Below are positions 59,863-64,000 of a DNA stretch of 64,000 nt, piece after piece; within the stretch, counting starts at the first letter, position 1; every line of letters begins with the position of its first letter. The DNA lies in contig BLJB01000003.1 in assembly GCA_013423325.1 (NCBI GenBank), forward strand, positions 372,001 through 436,000, written 5' to 3'. Below the pieces are notes generated by a model, which did no database searches, was not told the DNA's origin, and saw only the letters and a list, made by a program, of their open reading frames with translations. The translations under genes and the position numbers were made by a program. The DNA is from Usnea hakonensis (taxonomy: Eukaryota > Ascomycota > Lecanoromycetes > Lecanorales > Parmeliaceae).

Positions 59863-60967
59863 TCAAGAGGTTTCCTTACTGATCAAACGATCTCTCTCTG
59901 CGACACGTTGCGCCCATTCACTGCTTTCCTGTCAGCACTAGAGTAGCGATGTGGGAGTTAGGCCTGTTTTCTTACGTCCAGCTGCCATCGTACAACCTTC
60001 TGTCATTGGCATGGCCGAAATCGGCTTCTCCAAGAGCGGCATCAACCACGGCAGCGGTTACGCCCGTACCACAGCTACTGATAATTGGTTTCTCTGGATC
60101 AACTCCCTTTGACTCAAAAACCCGCCTCAATTCTTCGCCCGGAAGAAGGGCCCCAGTCTTAGGATCGAGTAGCTCTGAGTGCGGGATACTTATGCTACCT
60201 GGTATGTGGCCGCTTGATAAGCCGGGCCTTGGCTCAGGCGAGGTACCCGCCCATCGACCCGAGGGTCTTGCATCCAGTATCTGGATTCCTTCCGCTCCCT
60301 CTTTGCCATAATCTTTCGCGATATCTTTGACCTCGGCAAACTTCACTATCTTCGCTGGATCGATTTGGGCCGTTGGGTAATGAATCGGATCCTTGACTAC
60401 AGCCGCCACCTCTCCGCTTTCTGTGGGATAGCCTTGCTCAACCCACAACCGGAAGTTGTTGAGAAGGTGGACGGATGGGTGACCGAAGACCTTGAACGTC
60501 CATCCTACACGAGGTGCACTGAATATTCCAAGCTCTTTTGTGTCGTAGATCACAACCTCGTCATCCTTCCTGATTCCAATGTCTTGCATCGCCTTGGCAA
60601 AACCTTCGGCTGTGGGCAGCATGTGTGGATACTTGGAGTCATGGTCTTTGACGGCGTCAAGATCGAAGAAGCGGGCGGAAGGAATTCGTTGCTGTTCAAA
60701 TACACTGCGGCCTGTACGGCCGTCCGGGTCGTTGGGTAGAAACCAAGAAGCACAAATTGGAACTACTCGTGGTGCTGTGGAGATCTTGGTAGGCACGTTT
60801 TTTGTCAGAGCATCGGCAAGCTCTTTTGGCGTGACAATGTAAGATTTAAAAGACTCGTGACGACGTTGAGACATTGAAAATGGGCGGCGTAGAGCAGCAG
60901 GACTGAAGCTGAAGAGACCGTCGGAGAGTTTAAGTGAAGGCAGTCGTGCTCGTGCTTGAGATGCCAT
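59863..60967 (-). CDS. 3-mercaptopyruvate / thiosulfate sulfurtransferase (tandem rhodanese)
   Basis: Two exons, complement(59863..59920, 59976..60967), encode 349 residues. Two rhodanese domains are visible: the inactive first (VVPICASWFLPND, SARFFDLDAVKDH, VVIYDTKELGIFSAPRVGWT) and the catalytic second (IQILDARPSGRWAGTSPEPR, SGHIPGSISIPHSELL, then IISSCGTGVTAAV). The active cysteine is Cys299; the CGTGVT loop is typical of mercaptopyruvate sulfurtransferases. An Arg/Ser-rich N-terminus (MASQARARLPSLKLSDGLFS) looks like a mitochondrial presequence. The last intron is required: it continues YDGSWTEWAQRVAERDRLIS, whereas reading through stops right after WT. The ATG at 60967 is chosen; the longer frame starts at GTG. 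Confidence 0.9.
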
Positions 60968-61269
60968 GCTCAACGACACTCGGTCGTTACTCTCATATCC
61001 GGAAAAACAAATGACAGTTTTGTAGAACTTGACAATGCAGGAATTGAAAAGAAGTGCAGCTTCCCTGGTTCGAAGGAAGCGTTCGCATCAACTCGGAAAC
61101 CAGGGTCCTCGCGTGCTTACCTCCTAAAATGACGCTAGCAGGGGGAGCTCCTTATCGCGATAATGATAGGACCATCATCAAGTGAGGGATCAGCTTTTTC
61201 AAAGACTATAGACAGAGAACTGACGCCTCAGCTTTCCTCTAGATCTCAAAGTCTTTGTCAGCAGGCATC
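60968..61269. other. Divergent promoter region
   Basis: About 300 bases between the divergent sulfurtransferase and APC11 genes. No separate feature is seen. Confidence 0.5.
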
Positions 61270-61692
61270 ATGAAGGTCACCATAAAAGAATGGAACGCGG
61301 TGGCCTCTTGGCGATGGGATATGCCAGAGGACGATGTCTGTGGTATATGCCGAGTCCAATTTGACGGTACCTGTCCAACCTGCAAATACCCGGGTGATGA
61401 CTGCACATTGCGTGAGTTATTCTAGAAAACCGTAGCCGGGACAACTCAGTACTAAAATCGACTACAGTGATTGGCAAATGTGGACACTCCTTCCATATGG
61501 TACGAAGCTACTCGTACACGATGGCTCTGGCGGATGATGCTGAATTTGATTAGCACTGCCTCCTCACCTGGATTCAGCAAGATTCATCAAAAGGACTGTG
61601 CCCAATGTGCAGACAAAGTAAGGCTTTCTCCTCCGCCAACACGAGTAGCGACTGACCATTCTGCAGAATTCGAATGGAAGCAAAGTGAATGA
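61270..61692 (+). CDS. APC11: Anaphase-promoting complex RING-H2 subunit APC11
   Basis: Four exons (61270..61411, 61468..61499, 61554..61617, 61667..61692) encode only 87 residues, the normal APC11 size. The protein starts MKVTIKEWNAVASWRWDMPE and carries the RING-H2 zinc ligands: VCGICRVQFDGTCPTCKYPG, CGHSFHMHCLLTWIQ and GLCPMCRQKFEW. It is the catalytic RING subunit of the anaphase-promoting complex, an E3 ligase that targets cyclin B and securin. The second exon has 32 bases and the last 26 bases. Each junction restores a universally conserved motif, so the structure is firm. Confidence 0.95.
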
Positions 61693-61894
61693 CTACAAGA
61701 CTCAGGCCTTATCCCTGCATCAGAGAAAGAAAGTTTGGATTGATAGCATAGCATCTGGCGTTGTTTTGTCGATACCCAATATAGTATGGAGGCGTACCTT
61801 GGTAGATCAGGAAATTCAAATCCAGACGAAACCGAAACCGAAACCACGCGTAGCATCTCGTGTCCATCAACAACGAGCACACCTACTCACAGCA

Positions 61895-61905
61895 CATATA
61901 TATAT
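61895..61905 (+). promoter_or_regulatory. TATA-like run before the low-complexity gene
   Basis: An ATATATATAT run lies about 70 bases upstream of the ATG at 61974, in the proper place for a TATA element. Confidence 0.35.
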
Positions 61906-61973
61906 CCCCACACACACTCTCCACCCAACCAACCAACAAACAATGTAGCACCCACCAACTAAACTGTCTCAAC

Positions 61974-62696
61974 ATGTCATCCCAACCCCTCCACCCCCCA
62001 CCAAGCGCCCCAACCCTCCTCCCCTCCCCCCTCTCCAACCCCTCAACAACAGACCCTTCTTCCTCCTCCAACAACAACAACAACAAAGACCAATACCACC
62101 CCCCCTCACCCCCCACACCACCCCACCCCCCAACCTTCCAACCCTTCTTCACCCTCCTCTCCACCCCCACCACCCCAACAACCCACCACCCAACAACCCA
62201 CTACATCTTCAGCGACGACGCCCCAGACCACGACCCCATCACCTCCGCCGCCCTCCTCGTGCTCCAGCACCAGCAACCATCCCACCCCACCTCTCCTTCT
62301 TCGCCGAGATCAAGTCCTCGAGATGGGACGGCTGGTCGTGGTAGTGAAAGTGTCGGCGGTGGGAAAGTGAGGGAGCGCTATGTCTTACTGGATATGGACG
62401 GTACGGGGACAAGAGTGGAGTGTGCGCGGAGTATGGTGTCTGATTGGGCGGTTACGGGGACGGAGGTTGGGATGGCGCCGACGTGGGATCGGGAGGGGGG
62501 GGAGGGGAGGGAGGGGCAGGGGTTGATGTTGAGGATTGAGGGGATGGAGGTTGGGGGGGAGGAGGGGGGAGAGCTGAGGGGCGAGGGGAAGAGGTTGGAG
62601 GAGTTGGTTGAGGTTTATGAGAGGCAGATGGCGGAGTTGAGGAGGGTTGTTGATGCTGGGCAGGGGATTGGGATGGGTGGGGGGGATGGGAGATGA
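61974..62696 (+). CDS. Low-complexity conserved fungal protein, unknown function
   Basis: A 240-residue frame with no intron. The N-terminal 80 residues are Pro/Ser/Thr/Asn-rich. A more ordered core reads PTTHYIFSDDAPDHDPITSA, ERYVLLDMDGTGTRVECARS and MVSDWAVTGTEV. A Gly/Glu-rich stretch and a short coiled coil (LEELVEVYERQMAELRRVVD) end it. I recall related proteins as fungal hypotheticals in which YIFSDD and the DW stretch are kept, but have no function to offer. The coding strand is nearly pure C-rich to about 62300 and G-rich after about 62330. Confidence 0.6.
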   Translation: MSSQPLHPPPSAPTLLPSPLSNPSTTDPSSSSNNNNNKDQYHPPSPPTPPHPPTFQPFFTLLSTPTTPTTHHPTTHYIFSDDAPDHDPITSAALLVLQHQQPSHPTSPSSPRSSPRDGTAGRGSESVGGGKVRERYVLLDMDGTGTRVECARSMVSDWAVTGTEVGMAPTWDREGGEGREGQGLMLRIEGMEVGGEEGGELRGEGKRLEELVEVYERQMAELRRVVDAGQGIGMGGGDGR

Positions 62697-62916
62697 GTTG
62701 TTACGTGTCTACTTCTGGGACAGAGGTTGGATGTGGACGAAGGAATGGATCAAATTATCGTACTAGATCATTGTTTGGGAATATGGTATTCCCAGCCCCG
62801 GGGGCGTTGGGCGTCTAAAGAGTTCGCTTTATATGAGGCATACCCTGAATGGCACGCCATTGAGAATGCTGTTCGTGAATGGGTTCGGTAATTATGGTCT
62901 GGGATATCTTCGTGGT

Positions 62917-64000
62917 TCATGTGCTTGGTGCTGTGCTTGATTTCTCGTGTGAATGGTGAGGTGAAGACGTAGCAACGTCGGCTTTCTTCGCCTCTTTCTT
63001 GTCCTTCTTCTCACTCTTCTTGTCTTTCTTGATTGCCGCATCGGCCATGAGTTGCTCAAAGGCCATATAGTCACCTTCTTCGTCTGGATCTCGTTGGGCC
63101 TGGAAATCGTTAGCTGTATGAAGAACGTCGATGAAAGATTAGGAATAAAATGCACACATTCTGATAAACAGTGCCACAAATGACCAGTGCTTGCGCTCGT
63201 TCGACTCGTTTTTCCATCTTGACACTCTTATCGTTCAGCACCTTATCGCAGACATCTCTTAGTACGCTCTGGATCTCGAATCTGGACCCTTTCCACGCCG
63301 CTGCCAAAATCTTCCCAGTCACCCTCCTTTCGTACTCTGCCTTCTTCTCATCCGTCCAGTCTTCTCCGCCTTTCTCCTCCATCTTTGCCATCTCCTCCAT
63401 TGTTATTTGAGCATCGATCGCTGTACTGATCGTGTTCCAAGTGTCTTTTGCAAGGGTACCTTTGTCCTTTAACCTAGAAAAGAAACCCGAGATGCCGAGA
63501 AATTTCTGTGACTTAAGGAAGGAGGTTGCCTTTTGCATATATGTCAGGCCCACAGCGTGTAAGATTTCGAGACCGAATGATTCCATCTTCAGATTCTCCA
63601 CTTCTAATCGTGTCTTCTCTGTGAAAGCCTTCGTCACATCGTTACCCTTATCGGTCTCCGTCCATATACTGATACGGTCGAGCAGCTTTTTGGCGAGTGT
63701 CTCGACACGCTCATCTCGTATACGTTTTCGCTCGGCCTCGTAAGCAGCCAGCTCTTCCCTCTGTTCTTTCGACAATCCTTTCTTCCTCTCTTTGCGCCGC
63801 AGCTCCTTTTCTTCTGGAGTAAGGCCAGCTGCATCCATACGGGCGTCTTCCTCTGACTTGTCCATTATAGCTTGTTGACCCATACGGCGGCGAGGAGTGG
63901 GAGTTGAGGTACCAGAAGCTGAGGGAGAAGCGTCACTCGTGGGTGGCTTAAGGTCAGACGCTGAGGAGTCTGCTACTCCTGAGCTTCCTATATCTGCCGC
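62917..64000 (-). CDS. C-terminal part of DnaJ-X domain co-chaperone (CAJ1/DJP1-like); 5' end outside window
   Basis: Two exons are visible, complement(62917..63099, 63158..>64000); the frame stays open to the window edge, so the J domain lies beyond it. The visible 340 or so residues begin in a Ser/Thr/Pro linker, then PRRRMGQQAIMDKSEEDARM and a charged helix (EEKELRRKERKKGLSKEQRE), followed by the DnaJ-X domain: LLDRISIWTETDKGNDVTKA, MESFGLEILHAVGLTYMQKA, FLGISGFFSRLKDKGTLAKD and ILAAAWKGSRFEIQSVLRDV. A Lys-rich tail with several His ends the protein. Yeast CAJ1 and DJP1 are cytosolic Hsp40s; DJP1 aids peroxisomal and mitochondrial import. The 58-base intron has donor GTGTGC and a textbook CTAAC branch before CCAG. 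Confidence 0.88.

Overview
The window is nuclear DNA from a filamentous ascomycete (Pezizomycotina); the class cannot be fixed from sequence alone. The evidence is about two dozen protein genes on both strands, most split by short introns (about 49-80 bases) with GTRNGT-type donors, CTNAC-like branch sites and YAG acceptors. The families also fit: RTC5, SAM37/metaxin, RCF1, a fungal microbial-type rhodopsin, a fungal phenylalanine ammonia-lyase and a Zn2Cys6 regulator. I found no tRNA, rRNA, CRISPR array, complete transposon or virus-like gene.

Layout. 0-9 kb: the 3' end of an unidentified gene, a WD40/coiled-coil protein resembling NEDD1, the TLDc protein RTC5, and an ACH1-type acetyl-CoA hydrolase/CoA-transferase with an apparent frameshift. 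10-18 kb: a seven-helix opsin with both proton-pump carboxylates, a phenylalanine ammonia-lyase and a secreted SMP-30-like beta-propeller protein. 18.1-22.8 kb: a long stretch without a credible gene. 22.8-30.4 kb: a conserved protein of unknown role, mitochondrial ribosomal protein bL36m, RCF1, threonine deaminase and a membrane family-2 glycosyltransferase. 30.4-31.6 kb: microsatellites. 31.7-42.6 kb: a 4CL-like acyl-CoA ligase, a wrecked APH-family kinase gene, an intact APH-family kinase, an O-methyltransferase and an FAD monooxygenase. 43-52 kb: SAM37, a ZIP zinc transporter, a Zn2Cys6 transcription factor and a fructosamine-kinase-like protein. 52.6-64 kb: a Ser-rich coiled-coil protein, a PIN-domain protein, a mercaptopyruvate sulfurtransferase, APC11, a low-complexity protein and the 3' part of a DnaJ-X co-chaperone running off the window.

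Most genes are unrelated housekeeping functions. The one loose functional theme is aromatic metabolism: PAL, a 4CL-like ligase, an O-methyltransferase and a salicylate-hydroxylase-like monooxygenase lie within 30 kb with a Zn2Cys6 regulator 5 kb beyond. Housekeeping genes interrupt them and there is no PKS or NRPS, so a true pathway cluster is only a hypothesis.

The most useful oddities are the ACH1 frameshift, the APH pseudogene close to its intact relative, a recurring switch from C-rich to G-rich coding strand along individual genes, a GC-AG intron in RCF1, and a recurring TACTCCGTA intergenic motif. No clearly new biological system is evident. Exon boundaries were inferred by hand from splice consensus, reading frame and remembered family sequences.
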